Below are positions 35,701-45,563 of a stretch of DNA of 64,000 bases, piece after piece. The translations under genes were made by a program, and so were the position numbers. Source of the DNA: Pseudo-nitzschia pungens (taxonomy: Eukaryota > Bacillariophyta > Bacillariophyceae > Bacillariales > Bacillariaceae). Every line of letters begins with the position of its first letter. Within the stretch, counting starts at the first letter, position 1. The notes under the pieces are model-generated. The model did no database searches. It was not told where the DNA came from and was given only the letters and a program-made list of their open reading frames with translations. The stretch is from contig CM074761.1 in NCBI GenBank assembly GCA_037355855.1, positions 2,561,346 through 2,625,345 on the forward strand. The letters are read 5' to 3'.

Positions 35701-36072
35701 AGTGCCATCCACACAACCCTGGGGTACTCCCCGGCACAGTTGGTGTTTGGAAGAGACATGTTCATGCCCGTGAATTTCCCAGTGGATTGGGAAGCAATCC
35801 AAGCAAGGAAGCAGAAAAGCATCCACAAGAGCAACATCAGGGAAAACCAGAAGAGGATCCCCCATGTCTATAAAGAAGGAGACTATGTCACCCTGGAAAG
35901 GAAGGGCATTATCCCAAAACTATCCTTCCCGCGGCAAGGACCTTACAAGGTGCTCAAGGCCCATGATAATGGAACCGTAACTATTGAAACTGCTCCTTTT
36001 GTGACTGACCGGGTTAACATCAGGAGAGTCCATCCCTATTATTGCAGGGATAGCCCCGAACCAGAGAAGTAA
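32800..36072 (+). CDS. pol: Retrotransposon Pol polyprotein (protease, reverse transcriptase, RNase H, integrase)
   Basis: 1090 aa. The protease active site is DSGCS (D37). Reverse transcriptase lies at about 220-450, with LDLSQGYYTI (D332) and the catalytic YIDD (392-395). RNase H lies at about 530-660 (LYSDASDRQLGA, EKELLGIVEGLKAF, HTDHLNLL, DNDAADALSRL). The integrase zinc finger is H-x4-H...C-x2-C (YHSMLVHPG, CKHCHTC). The integrase DDE core is VDLWGP, FDGGSEF and SVLERIH. It ends with a GPY/F-type module (PRQGPYKVL). No chromodomain follows. All catalytic residues are present, so the ORF looks functional. There is no spacer from gag: the ATG follows the gag stop directly and is in frame with it. 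Translation may use stop readthrough or termination-reinitiation. Confidence 0.95.
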   Translation: MADTIHSGPRIINRFADVCVEVLDHKGRGRMLRGLLDSGCSKSIILRQFVDRSQLTNRDQRSVTYNTYGGKFRTKSAASVGLRLIEFSNSKTIKWTFQVDEYHHHEEVPYDMIIGSDLMAQLGLDIKYSSRTIEWQGDSIPMKGMGELSNPDKCEAVFFANTQSPILQQEEERQAKILDADYSKVDIDAMVNDLEITAESKEALKKTLKKFPTLFGGGLGLLKNIEPVSIELQPGVKPVRQRYYSVPHAFEQALRKEITRLCDIGVLEKLPHDDDSPWASPTFCQPKKTGDIRVLTDFRKMNAAIQRKPFPLPRIGETIQRLQKFKSATALDLSQGYYTIPICKESQKICSTILPWGKYAYKRLAMGIACAPDIFQSVMMNLLGDLDYVLVYIDDILIIQREGESEQDHLNKIDTVLQRLDDAGFRANLRKSFFMQKEVEYLGFLLTTEGIQPQPKKLEAMKRLEAPKNTKQLKMFLGMVNFYRDMWKRRSHILAPLNKLAGKKGKMNWYWGPAEQKAFMEAKRMLADEAKLAFPDFTKPFHLYSDASDRQLGATVCQDGKPLGFYTRKLNSAQLNYTVGEKELLGIVEGLKAFEGILRGQDVIIHTDHLNLLYQQMPTQRMVRWRLLMEEFHPVVKHVAGKDNDAADALSRLDITDDPADTVEWLPPNKPLTYADEEEHLRQLLFPLGEEAPEEFQGNSAFPLAPDMIQFYQQKDTGLMSALEKDSRLTTKMVEGYNLIHKEGKILIPDKLKDRVMEWYHSMLVHPGEKRMEQSIRSVFTWKGLRKDVQDLCKHCHTCQMFKKSGRKKYGLLPEKAAEVTKWQRVNVDLWGPATVHNKNGKDYQIHVLTMVDPVTGWFELAHLKDSPNAAETQRLLDSTWLARYPRPKEIGFDGGSEFKAEFQELCENMGMKRKPSGAWNPQSNSVLERIHQVLKDCLLSFNLENRDLHEKDPFEEFTTKAAYAIRSAIHTTLGYSPAQLVFGRDMFMPVNFPVDWEAIQARKQKSIHKSNIRENQKRIPHVYKEGDYVTLERKGIIPKLSFPRQGPYKVLKAHDNGTVTIETAPFVTDRVNIRRVHPYYCRDSPEPEK

Positions 36073-36096
36073 TTGTTACAGTACCATGGAGGAGCA

Positions 36097-36282
36097 TGCC
36101 GTGCACCGGAATACAGTCACGAGTCTACTCGGGACTGGATTAAGGATAAGGATAAGAACAATCGGCGAGTCGACAGAATCGCTGATTCGGGAGACTCTGA
36201 GAACTGTAGCAAATAGACTAACCAGTAGAGCTCACAATTTGCATATCACTACTTTATTCATTAGTAGACCCGGGGTATGGCA
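36097..36282 (+). repeat. 3' long terminal repeat
   Basis: Identical to the 5' LTR; preceded by a short purine run and followed by ATAGT. Confidence 0.95.
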
Positions 36283-36287
36283 ATAGT
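36283..36287. repeat. Target-site duplication, right copy (ATAGT)
   Basis: Matches 30447-30451 exactly. Confidence 0.9.
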
Positions 36288-37081
36288 CCCTTTCTGGTGG
36301 TAAAAACTATGCCGTGAAAGCTAAACCCTTGAAGTCAACTATTGGAGTGTGAACAGTACTCCATTCTGACAAGAGATACAACAACTACTACTAGCTTTTT
36401 CTCCCGACCGGAAACAAGGCAAATGTGAACACACGGTCTAACACTATAGGACATTTCAGGTTGCACAGGGATCACCCATGATAAGCATCGAGATGCCAAT
36501 GACATTGTGGCTATGCAGAGAGGGGACCTTCCTCCCTGTCTGGGTCTTCATCCTGGTGTTCAAACCAACCGCTATGGGTCTAGGTGCCCTGCAGCTCCAA
36601 CAAGAGCAGCGAATCGAATGCCTTCTCCGGCGTCTTATGAATGGTTTGCAATACCAATCGGAGGGAATCAAGATCGAGGTCAGGATCCTCGTCCTGGTCA
36701 TCCTTGTCATAGTTTGTGTCGTGGTGGTCAATGTCCGAGTCCTTATTGGTGTCTAGACTTTGATGGCCATCCAGTGTCTCCTGGAGATCCAATAGAAACG
36801 AGTCGAACTCGGGTAGATGTTTCGGTCACCTGAGAAGAGGAGGACAGCACTTGCATCCACCAACTCGAGCAGGAGGACCTACTCAACAAAACAGAGGCAG
36901 ACTAAATATGATGAGAATTTCTGCGACTCACCGTGTGAATCCACTGGTTAAACCAAGATAAACAACACACAGACATAGAACTATTATGATCATGTATTCC
37001 ATTCTACACGTTGACATCCCAGTACCATTTCTAGTACGAAGAAATTACGAATTTCAAAATTACTTTCTTGTTAGTTCACCA
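36283..37081. other. Spacer right of the retrotransposon, possible gene remnant
   Basis: Between 36456 and 36840 several frames are open on both strands. The minus frame ending at 36580 reads as an acidic EF-hand-like run (DTNKDSDIDHHDTNYDKDD) and LDSLRLVLQTIHKTPEKAFD, but has no ATG and a stop just upstream. It may be a decayed gene end. Nothing else seen. Confidence 0.4.
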
Positions 37082-38254
37082 TTAACTGTTCTTTTTTTTC
37101 TGCTTCTGGTAGCTATAAATCCATGCAGCGAGAACAATAGCCTGAACACCAGCTGCGTTTGTCACTACTTCGCTGGAGGCTCCATCGATACCACTACTCA
37201 GAACTGCACCGACCAATTCTACGATACCGTACAACACGAGTCCTATGTCCGCTGGGTTTGCTGGTAACCTCTGTTTCTGGTGGACTAAGGCAGTGGCAGA
37301 GTCACGATTGGCGGCGATGGAGAGAAAGTATGCTAGGGGTCCCGATGCGCACCAGAGAAAGGAGTACCATTGACCGAACGGGTTGAGATTCTCAACAGAG
37401 GGAATGCCAATAACGGTCGTAAACAAAACAGATCCACCCACGGCCAAATCCAAAAAGTGAACCACGCCAGCAATTCCGTACAACACCCCCATGAGCTTTC
37501 GGAAAGAATCAAGTGGTCTCGCATCGATTGCCGCTGGCAGAAGGATATTGAGTGCCAACCAATTGTCTACAACCAGTGCTGGTGTTGCCAATACCGCCAA
37601 GGGCGATTCTGGTGTGTACTCCATGGTCAACCGAACAACAGCTGTATTTTTGTCCGCAGTAGCATTTGCAGTCTCCGTATTTTCGAATTCAAAATCCATT
37701 ACGCAGTTACTTGCAATGCCTGGGACACCATCTGCAGACACCACAACCAACCTCCCCGGTTCATTTTGAGTGCAAGTCCACTTGACCTTGAATTGGTTCA
37801 GCGCAAAATATTCCTCGACGGTATCACCCACCCGAAGTGTCTCAAACGCAGCATCGTCATCATTTTTGTCATTATTTTTCGTTAATTTGATATCTCTGGG
37901 GCTGTTGGGTGCGATTGTTCGAAGGAGCGATCCAAACGGCAAGGATCGGGGGGATGGCAGATCCTGTGTTTTTTCTGTTTTAATCACCGCTACGCGATTG
38001 GAACTCAGAACGATTTCTGGCCAATGAATTGGTCGAGAAATAAAATCTTGTAGTGGGGAACAACTGCTGCGGCCAATCCGTCCGCCATCGGTTGCGACTG
38101 CCACTAACCTCGAAGACGTCGTTTTCAGTTGTATGGCGTTCGCAAATTCCTGCGGAAATACTAACACAAGAAGCAACACAGTGAAAGGAACCGGCCGTGC
38201 CAGCGCCATCGACGAAAAAGCGTTTGCCGTCGTCCACAAAGCCATATTGCTCAT
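37082..38254 (-). CDS. Predicted membrane protein with START/SRPBCC-like domain
   Basis: 390 aa, no intron. The N-terminus has a hydrophobic signal (PFTVLLLVLVFPQEFANA) with an AxA-type cleavage site. Residues about 140-235 resemble a START/SRPBCC (polyketide-cyclase-like) lipid-binding fold: DTVEEYFALNQFKVKWTCTQNEPGRLVVVSADGV..., then ...NCVMDFEFEN and VVRLTMEYTPESPLAVL. The C-terminal 150 residues have three or four membrane helices (LMGVLYGIAGVVHFLDLAVGG, ...FLWCASGPLAYFLSIA, IGLVLYGIVELVGAVLSSG, AAGVQAIVLAAWIYSY) and a basic tail QKQKKKNS. A plastid or endomembrane location is likely. The fold assignment is by eye; substrate unknown. Confidence 0.6.
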   Translation of the reverse strand: MSNMALWTTANAFSSMALARPVPFTVLLLVLVFPQEFANAIQLKTTSSRLVAVATDGGRIGRSSCSPLQDFISRPIHWPEIVLSSNRVAVIKTEKTQDLPSPRSLPFGSLLRTIAPNSPRDIKLTKNNDKNDDDAAFETLRVGDTVEEYFALNQFKVKWTCTQNEPGRLVVVSADGVPGIASNCVMDFEFENTETANATADKNTAVVRLTMEYTPESPLAVLATPALVVDNWLALNILLPAAIDARPLDSFRKLMGVLYGIAGVVHFLDLAVGGSVLFTTVIGIPSVENLNPFGQWYSFLWCASGPLAYFLSIAANRDSATALVHQKQRLPANPADIGLVLYGIVELVGAVLSSGIDGASSEVVTNAAGVQAIVLAAWIYSYQKQKKKNS

Positions 38255-40447
38255 CCAAAAGCAACAAATATTACCATCTCCCTTGCGAACGGATTCAGCG
38301 AGAGAATTTCGAACCCCAATTCAATCTACGGTACGTGTACAAGTACTAGTCTTACCTGTACCTCACTGAATTTGGATCTCACTTTCGGTACTTTCGTTAC
38401 AATTTAGGCACATCATCACGGCTGAAAAAATGGCGCCGGCGGATTTGACCCACTACGTCGACAGTGGATTCGAAACTGATGTGGTGGTAAGATTTTAACC
38501 CTTACCGGTACAGTAATAATCTTGTTCCGTATTCATGTTTAGATCTCGGATTTATCATGCATCCCGGACTGACTCTCTGCATGGGCCTTGACTGTCAGCT
38601 CAACACGTACGTACTCGTACATACATACTCATGCGTACATACGTTGCTAGGACAAGTTCCGAAGAGCAGGGGTCAGCGTCACCGTGACTGTCACCGTTAC
38701 GAGGAGCGAAGAGGTATCAGTTACTAGTAGTAATAATTGAAGTGCATTAGGAACTGTAAGATTACATGCTACACCTGCCACAGTCTTGCAGAAATAGACG
38801 GGCTTCTGGCACGGCAATACGAGAGAGGAGGGCTGTAGACTCGCAACTGATAGTATGCTGACAATTGACCTCGTGACCTATAACAAAGGCAAAATACTGT
38901 ATGCAGTAGAGCAGGTCACGCAAAAGAAAGTACTAGTAGCTTTATGAGCTGTCGAAATAATACTAAAAATAATGATGCGAAAGGCAGGCATACGAGGCAG
39001 GGACAGAAAATCACAAGGCCAACAAAAATGAGAATGTATTGTCGTGGGGAAGTGAGCAAAACTAGTAATGCTAGTAGCAAATAGTAGTAATGCAAATCTT
39101 CTCGGGCATCACGAAGCTAGTACCGTAGAAGTACTAGTAGGTTACCTGCCTATTTCAATCATCGTATTGTTCATTGTTATTTTTTCTTCTTTCAAAATTG
39201 TGCTGACGCTTCATTCATGTCGCCAAGTACTACAGCTTTTAATCAAAAATTTTAATGATGATACGAAGTAATTAATAAGTGGTAATTACATCCACTACAG
39301 GCATAACATCTACGTTTATTACCGTACTATCGTTATCATCCACGAAGTACAATACAGAGTACAAGTGCGAAGTATTACAGTATTATTACAGTATTACAGT
39401 ATTTTTTGTAAGACAAGGCGTCTTCCACATCGTAAATAAGTTAACGTTAGCATTAGTTTTTACGCACTCTGATGCCATACCTGGTAATTACCGTATTGTT
39501 GCTTCTACAAAGTATCCGTACAGCACAACATTTTAAAAAGATCTTACCATAATCCAACGTTGGTTCGTACTCGTACCGGTATCGGTAAACCTTACCGTAT
39601 TTGGAAGTGTGACGAAGTGTTTTGTTTTGCAATAAATACTGTACGGTACTTGTATGAAAAACTAGGAATTGATGAGTCATTCTCAATAGTGTATGCCGGT
39701 TTGGGTAGTACCGTAAATGCACAATCGGATATTCTTACCTCCGTGTCCGATAAGTTTTGAACATACAGAAAATTCGACAATGATTGATGACATTAAAAAT
39801 GTGTATCAGTACTGTCAAATGTCCCTTGAGGAATCCAATGACCTGTCGATTCATTCAATTGTCGATAACGAGAGACATTCCTATCCATTTCGGTCTTACA
39901 TGTAGTATCGGCTTATATAATTCCTTTATTCTCAGAATGAAGGAACTTCAAGGATATTCTTAAAATCACAAGCATCATAACCTTACCCCCATTCTCATTA
40001 GCGAGGAAATAAGGAGATGACGTTCCCTTCTCACGCTATCAACTCGACATTAATTAAGGTATGTCGTTTCAGTATCACCAAATTAAAGCCATCAACGCGA
40101 CCCTTCAAATCGTATCACAACTCTTTTCCACATAATATTTCACGTTTCCAATAATCCTGTTTTGATCTGTGAAAAATATTTTTTGTCAATGGGATGATAT
40201 TGTTGTTTTTCATTGTTTTCAAGGAATCCATCAGACGTAACGTGAGCACTTCCTTCCGATATGCGCGAATAACTTTGAAAGTGAATCGAATTTGTTCCCG
40301 ACAATAATCTTGAACACAAGGTCAGGGCAAGAGTAGATAGAATTAGAACAGATAAGGAGACTCGAAGAATTTGATCCAGTCAACGGTACCATAAGAGCTT
40401 CAGAGGGCCTTCTAGGAGGCAGAGAACAATTTTCCTCTTCTATAACG
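38255..40447. other. Spacer, no gene recognised
   Basis: 5' flank of the START-like gene (minus), then AT-rich sequence. Contains CCCTTACCGGTACAG near 38500, ACTAGTAG words at 38725-38735 and 39060-39140, and a TATTACAG tandem at 39372-39402. Short frames only. Confidence 0.6.
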
Positions 40448-43429
40448 ATGAATGTCACGGCGACAACTTTCAATCGGGCTGTATTGCACTCCAACCGCAA
40501 CGAGGACCGAATGGAGACTACGAACGCAGAAGATGAGACACGTTCGTGCAGAGATCCTCCGTCAAAACAGGGAACAGCATCTTTAGAATTGAATCAGACC
40601 AGGAAGGTCAAGTTATCTTCGAAAAGCCAAAACTCAAGGAAGTCAAAAATTTCCCCAGGGTTAAGTTCCGCGTTTCCGCAGACAAGTTATGAGTTGGAAA
40701 GGAACCCAAAATCAAAAAAGCTAACTTCTTCACGAGACAAACAAAGAGAGAGACACCAACCCAATTACAAAAAGCAATCTACGATCCAAAAATCCAACGC
40801 AGTAATTGCCATTCCGCCTTCCTTATTTGAATTGTCGGAAAGCAATCCTGCCCCGAACAGAGAGCACGGTGCAAATAGCAAAAGTGATGGCAACAAGAAC
40901 AATAGAAACGAAGGAAGATACCAAGCAGCAGCTGTTGCTCAAGCCACCAGCTGTCGCCAACGGCAGAGGCGACGGAAGAAGATACACTGGAACAAAAACA
41001 TCAGAGTAAAAATCATTCACAATTTACAAAATTACACACGGCAGGAGAGACGAGACACCTGGTACTCTGCAAATGAATACTCCCGCATGGAAGACGAGTG
41101 CGAACTTACCAGCATTCTTATGGATGAAATCATGGATCGAGAGCTGAACTCTGGTGTGTTCGACTCGAAGAATGGCAAACCAAAGATCTCCTTACCATCC
41201 GGATTTTGCGATCGAGGACTGGAATCGTGGACGATACGTGGAGAAGAATTGAAAGAAACTCGTGTGCAACGCGTAATTGATACGGTATGGCAAGCACAAA
41301 TTGATGCGTGGGCACTACTTGATAAGATATATTCCTCTTCGAAGGCCAAGACTATAGATGACTATACGAACGATAAAATCCACGAAGAATGTTGGGATTT
41401 TATCCGGCGAAAGTCTGTTAAGGCCTCTGCACTCTGTTCAGTGGTTGCAGAGCGTCTCGCATCGAAAGATGAAAAAGCGATCATTCCCTATTTGAATGCC
41501 GTCCGCTCGTCGGAACGATCGAGGCGGATTGCAAGCAGGGCAAGCGGGCAAAACAATCGCAACCAAAAAGATTCGAGTCCATCCAAGTTCAGGAACAGTA
41601 ACTCCACAAAAAATTGTGCCAATATTACGTCGATTTTGAAGCGATCTGCACCGATGCGATCGCGCTCCGACTCACACACAATTCGAAAGTCCTACTTTGA
41701 CTCCGCGAACACAAATGGAGAAAGCATATTATCTCCCCCCAGACGTACGCGAAGTGAAGCGCCAAACGTTAGAGGGAAGGTAAGCAGCGATTTTAACCCT
41801 AGACGCCCAGTGCGTTTAGTATCGCCCACCACACCGTCAAAATCTATCAATAAAATGAATTTTGACCATGGATTGGGAATCGATATTACTGCATCTGGGG
41901 GAAATGGAGTTCGCACAGATGAAAGGAGTGTGGCAACTGAGGTATCACGTGGGGTGTCTAATGCTATTAAGAAGAATAAGGACATAAAAAGTCCTGGAAG
42001 CTTCAGTAGCATCAGCAGCATCAGAAGCAATGAAAGGAAGTTAAAGTTGAAATCCAAGAGCAGCGGTACATCAAGCAGCAATGATTGTGTCAGTAAGAAA
42101 AACGGAAGTGACAGCCCTGGAAGCCTCAGCAGCTCATCTAGCACCAGAAGTAAGAAAAAGGTGGTTCAGTTGCAATCTGAGATCAGCAGTGGCGTAAGCG
42201 GTATTCAAAGCGTCAAGAACGAGATTTGTAGTGATAGTCCTGGAAGACGGAGTGCCTCCAGTAGCAATAGTAGCAAGACAAAGAAGATTCGACTCCACTC
42301 AAAGATTAAGGAAGACAGATCTGCATCACCGATGAGAAGAATTTGCAGTACTGCAGTGAACAGTAACAGCAGCGCCAATGACGAGAATTGCACCAGTAGT
42401 TTGAGCAGCGCTAGTAACACCAACAACACTAGTAGCAAGAAAAAGAAGACCCAACTCCACTCCAAGATCAAGAAAGACAGAGCTGCGTCAGTAAGCAGCG
42501 GCAATGACGAGAACGGAACTAGCAGTCTGAGCAGCGCTAGCAACACTAACAGCACCAGTAGCAAGAAAAAGAAGACCCAGCTCCACTCCAAGATCAAGAA
42601 AGACAGAGCTGCATCAGTAAGCAGCGGCAATGACGAGAACGGAACTAGCAGTCTGAGCAGCGCCAGTAACGTCAGCAGCACTAGTAGCAAGAGAAAGAAG
42701 ATTCGACTCCAATCCAAGATTAAGGAAGACAGATCTGCATCAACAAGTGACGAGAACGGCACTAGCAGTGTGAGCAGCGGTAGTAACGTCAGCAGCACTA
42801 GTAGCAAGAAAGAGAAGATTCGACTCCGTTCCAAGATCGAGAAAGACAGATCTGCGTCAGTAAGCAGCGGCGATAACGAGAACGGAAGTAGTAGTGTGAG
42901 CAGCGGTAGTAACGTCAGCAGCACTAGTAGCAAGAAAAAGAAGATCCGACTCCATTCCAAGATTGAGAAAGACAGATCTGCATCAGTTTGCAGCAGCAAT
43001 AACAAGAACTGCACAAGCAGTGTGAGCAGCGCTAGTAACATTAGCAGCACTAGTAGCAAGAAAAAGAAGATTCGACTGCAGCGTACGACAGATACAGATA
43101 CAGAGACAGTCACATCGCAGGGGAGAAGTATTGCAAGCACTAAGAGCAGTAGCAGTCGGAAGAACGGTTCCGGTAGCACGAGTAGCAAGAAGAAGAAGAT
43201 CCAGTTCCAACAGAAAAGCAAGACAAAGATCCCCACATCACCGGTGCAAAGTGTGCGTAGCAGTCTAAGAAACATCAACGGCAGTGCTGACATCGACGAG
43301 ATCGATGAGGAAGACTCGTTGAGCCTAAAAGAAAGGATGATGCTTTCCCATATGAATTTGAGTACATCATCTGAGGATTCGGTGCGACGGAGAATGCTTA
43401 GAGCTGTTCCCATCAGTAACCCACTTTAA
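40448..43429 (+). CDS. Large Ser/Lys-rich protein with 42-residue tandem repeats
   Basis: 993 aa, no intron. The first 190 residues are basic and disordered. Residues about 195-345 are the only ordered-looking part (YTRQERRDTWYSANEYSRME..., FCDRGLESWTIRGEE, RVIDTVWQAQIDAW). The 'YT..ER..TWYS..EY..M' and 'RGLE' pattern recurs in many diatom hypothetical proteins and has no known function. The C-terminal half is S/K/N-rich, with six copies of a 42-residue unit ((N/D)DENGTSSxSSxSN then STSSKKKKIRLHSKIxKDRSAS) and degenerate copies before them. Many KKKK patches suggest binding to nucleic acid or to silica; such S/K-rich proteins can be silaffin-like, but no signal peptide is visible, so export is unlikely. 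Function unknown. Confidence 0.75.
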   Translation: MNVTATTFNRAVLHSNRNEDRMETTNAEDETRSCRDPPSKQGTASLELNQTRKVKLSSKSQNSRKSKISPGLSSAFPQTSYELERNPKSKKLTSSRDKQRERHQPNYKKQSTIQKSNAVIAIPPSLFELSESNPAPNREHGANSKSDGNKNNRNEGRYQAAAVAQATSCRQRQRRRKKIHWNKNIRVKIIHNLQNYTRQERRDTWYSANEYSRMEDECELTSILMDEIMDRELNSGVFDSKNGKPKISLPSGFCDRGLESWTIRGEELKETRVQRVIDTVWQAQIDAWALLDKIYSSSKAKTIDDYTNDKIHEECWDFIRRKSVKASALCSVVAERLASKDEKAIIPYLNAVRSSERSRRIASRASGQNNRNQKDSSPSKFRNSNSTKNCANITSILKRSAPMRSRSDSHTIRKSYFDSANTNGESILSPPRRTRSEAPNVRGKVSSDFNPRRPVRLVSPTTPSKSINKMNFDHGLGIDITASGGNGVRTDERSVATEVSRGVSNAIKKNKDIKSPGSFSSISSIRSNERKLKLKSKSSGTSSSNDCVSKKNGSDSPGSLSSSSSTRSKKKVVQLQSEISSGVSGIQSVKNEICSDSPGRRSASSSNSSKTKKIRLHSKIKEDRSASPMRRICSTAVNSNSSANDENCTSSLSSASNTNNTSSKKKKTQLHSKIKKDRAASVSSGNDENGTSSLSSASNTNSTSSKKKKTQLHSKIKKDRAASVSSGNDENGTSSLSSASNVSSTSSKRKKIRLQSKIKEDRSASTSDENGTSSVSSGSNVSSTSSKKEKIRLRSKIEKDRSASVSSGDNENGSSSVSSGSNVSSTSSKKKKIRLHSKIEKDRSASVCSSNNKNCTSSVSSASNISSTSSKKKKIRLQRTTDTDTETVTSQGRSIASTKSSSSRKNGSGSTSSKKKKIQFQQKSKTKIPTSPVQSVRSSLRNINGSADIDEIDEEDSLSLKERMMLSHMNLSTSSEDSVRRRMLRAVPISNPL
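42377..43123 (+). repeat. 126-bp coding tandem repeat, six copies
   Basis: Units start at 42377, 42503, 42629, about 42749, 42872 and 42998. All are 126 bp except the third/fourth, which are a few codons shorter. Units 1 and 2 are nearly identical; later ones diverge mainly by single-codon changes. In frame throughout. Confidence 0.9.
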
Positions 43430-43845
43430 GCAAGCATTAGCTATGTACCGTAGAAGTGTTGAACTATTATGATTTTGCACAACGAAGTTAGCCATTACAC
43501 GTAGCTTCTTAGGAAACGCAAGGGACGTGAAAACTAATTGAAGAATTATCAAGATCCAAGATGTTTGCATGATGCAAGTATCCAAAGTCATTCCTCCGAT
43601 TTCTTTCCTTCAGTTTCAAATTGGAATTTGGAAGATCAGAAGCCGAAACGATATGAGCAGACCTCGAAGAGTTATCGGAATCCTCTTGAAGGTGTATCTC
43701 GTAGAACCATAGTGGCTGCAGTTGGAATCCTAACTTTTCAAGAATGATTTCTTGACAGCATCAAACTAACGTTAGACTTGTGAAGTTCGTGTTGTGATCG
43801 GGCACGAAACTGGACGGAAGGACGTATAATGGTATAACAGATAGA
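43430..43845. other. Spacer between convergent genes
   Basis: Short 3' flank between the S/K-rich gene and the EF-hand gene; nothing recognised. Confidence 0.6.
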
Positions 43846-44695
43846 TCAATCGTCTTTTTTGTCCACCTCCGATTTTGTGTCGGTGCCACTACTGCTGATA
43901 GTAATATTCATGCGATCGATAGTTGTTTCGGTTTTCGAGTCGATAGCGTTCCAGATCAAGGGGACTGCAAGCATAAAGATGGATGCCGATATAACCTGGG
44001 TCGCTGCCCCCTCCAAATAACCTCCCTTCGGAATGTAGTCTGTTGAGTCGATGACGACCTCGGCAAACCAGGGTACGAACAAGATCAAAATGGCGTAATA
44101 GGTGAACATCCTCGACACGATCTGAGCCCCCAAGATCATCAAGATATTCTCGAATTCTTTCTTGTCGATAGACCCCGAGTTGTCAGCATCGGCTGCTTCA
44201 AACAATTGATCGCTGACTTCTCGCGTAGGTGGCTGAGGATCGTTCATTCATATTCGATTCAACAAGAAAGCGGCGATGAGGTGACAGGAATCGAGATCCA
44301 GGATGATGCATTGATCCGAACTTCAAGGTACCCATGCGTTACCAAATTTCGGGTGCACAAAACAGTGCCGTCCAATTGTGCTGGCGACGGATTGAGGATC
44401 GACGCCGATTGATTGCTCGTCACGAATAAATCTCACTGCAAAACAAACTCTGTAGTTTCGCACTCACAAACAAAGCTGCGGGACCCGCATAACGAGCGAG
44501 AGTGATGTGGATCAATAACATTCCAACATATAGCTCATTTTTCGATATGTCGCCAGATTTTCCAGTATCGCATGCCGTAAAGACTTTATTGACCAGTTTT
44601 TCAAAGCCCTTGCTTCGACTAATAATGTTGCCCCCAATCTTTTCCGTGATACTGGCTCGTCTTTGTTTTTCAAGTGATTGGGTCCCGTCCGTCAT
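43846..44695 (-). CDS. Small EF-hand membrane protein, two exons
   Basis: Exon 1 44695-44468, intron 44467-44233 (GTGAGT...CCTCAG, phase 0), exon 2 44232-43846; 204 aa. The splice joins RYAGPAALF to PPTREVSDQLFEAADADNSGS. Exon 1 holds a degenerate EF-hand-like loop (ACDTGKSGDISKNEL). Exon 2 holds a canonical EF-hand loop DADNSGSIDKKEF with acids at positions 1, 3 and 12. Two membrane helices follow (FTYYAILILFVPWFAEVVI and ATQVISASIFMLAVPLIWNAI), then an acidic/basic tail. The protein probably senses calcium at a membrane. Related EF-hand plus two-helix proteins occur in diatoms; function unknown. Confidence 0.8.
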
Positions 44696-45351
44696 GGTGA
44701 TCCTTTCTGCTTGTTGATTGATTTATTGAACTTAGTTGAACGAGTAAGATTTACTTTGTTGTATTATTACAGTATTTTTTTTAGAACGTTATTTTTAGAA
44801 AGGGAAAGGGATTCGGAACACTACAAATGACTAAGGTTACGGTGATGTACCGGTATCTTTTCTTGCGTTGAAACCGACCAGAACTATTATTTCTTCCGAC
44901 AGCACTGTACGTAACCTTACCACTAAGATTACCCACAGTACGGTGCGAGTAAGGTTTAACCTTACTCCTACCGGCAATCTTAGTGTTCTCAAGGTGACTT
45001 GTAATTTTCCAACAGGTACAGTAAGATTAGTACTAAGTAGCACGTAAGATCCACACGAGTAAAGTTTACCGGATCATGCTCGTGCGTGCACTCACAATTC
45101 TACGACTGAGATTTTGAGAGAGAATGGAAAACACTTCGTCAGGTTTGGTCAACCGTCCAATGCGCACCAACGGTTGTTAGAGTTTTGAGATTGCGTTTGT
45201 TGAGATTTGTTGGATTCATCCATTACACGTATTAAATAGAGTCGTACAACTGACAGACGAACTCATCGTGAATGAATGAATGAATCAAAATCAATCTCAA
45301 TCATCAATCAACAAAATCGATCATCTACCGTACATCAAGTGCGAGTACAAA

Positions 45352-45390
45352 TAACTTACGAAGTAACCTTACGAAGTAACTTACGAAGTA
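45352..45390. repeat. AACTTACGAAGT short tandem repeat
   Basis: About three consecutive copies of a 12-13 base unit (AACTTACGAAGT / AACCTTACGAAGT), followed by degenerate GTATGAAGT. Confidence 0.75.
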
Positions 45391-45553
45391 CAGTATGAAG
45401 TGATGTGAAGTAAGAAACGAATGAACTCAGCTTGATGCATTCATCATTTCTCTCACTACATCATCACAACATCAATAACGATTGACGGATCACAATCGTC
45501 GTACCGCGCACAAATAATGATCAGGCGGTCTTCATTTCCTCTCTAACCCCATC

Positions 45554-45563
45554 TAAATATATG
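45554..45563 (+). promoter_or_regulatory. TATA-like element upstream of RNB gene
   Basis: TAAATATATG about 130 bases before the ATG at 45691. Position and sequence fit a core promoter, but this is a single short word in an AT-rich spacer. Confidence 0.3.

Larger units (their letters stand above)
30452..36282 (+). mobile_element. Complete Ty3/gypsy LTR retrotransposon
   Basis: 5831 bp bounded by two 186-bp LTRs that I read as identical (30452-30637 and 36097-36282), starting TGCC and ending GGCA. The flanking 5-base direct repeat ATAGT (30447-30451 and 36283-36287) is a target-site duplication. Internal order: 752-base leader, gag, then protease, reverse transcriptase, RNase H and integrase in one ORF. 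Integrase after RNase H places it in Ty3/gypsy (Metaviridae). Both ORFs are intact. Identical LTRs and a perfect duplication indicate a very recent insertion that may still be active. A purine stretch GGAGGAG (36089-36095) precedes the 3' LTR as a weak polypurine tract. Confidence 0.95.

Noticed and set aside
42205..43413. 402-codon leucine-rich minus frame
   Set aside because: Mirror of the Ser/Lys-rich tandem repeats on the plus strand; the repeated LLLVLLTLL pattern is a by-product of that repeat.
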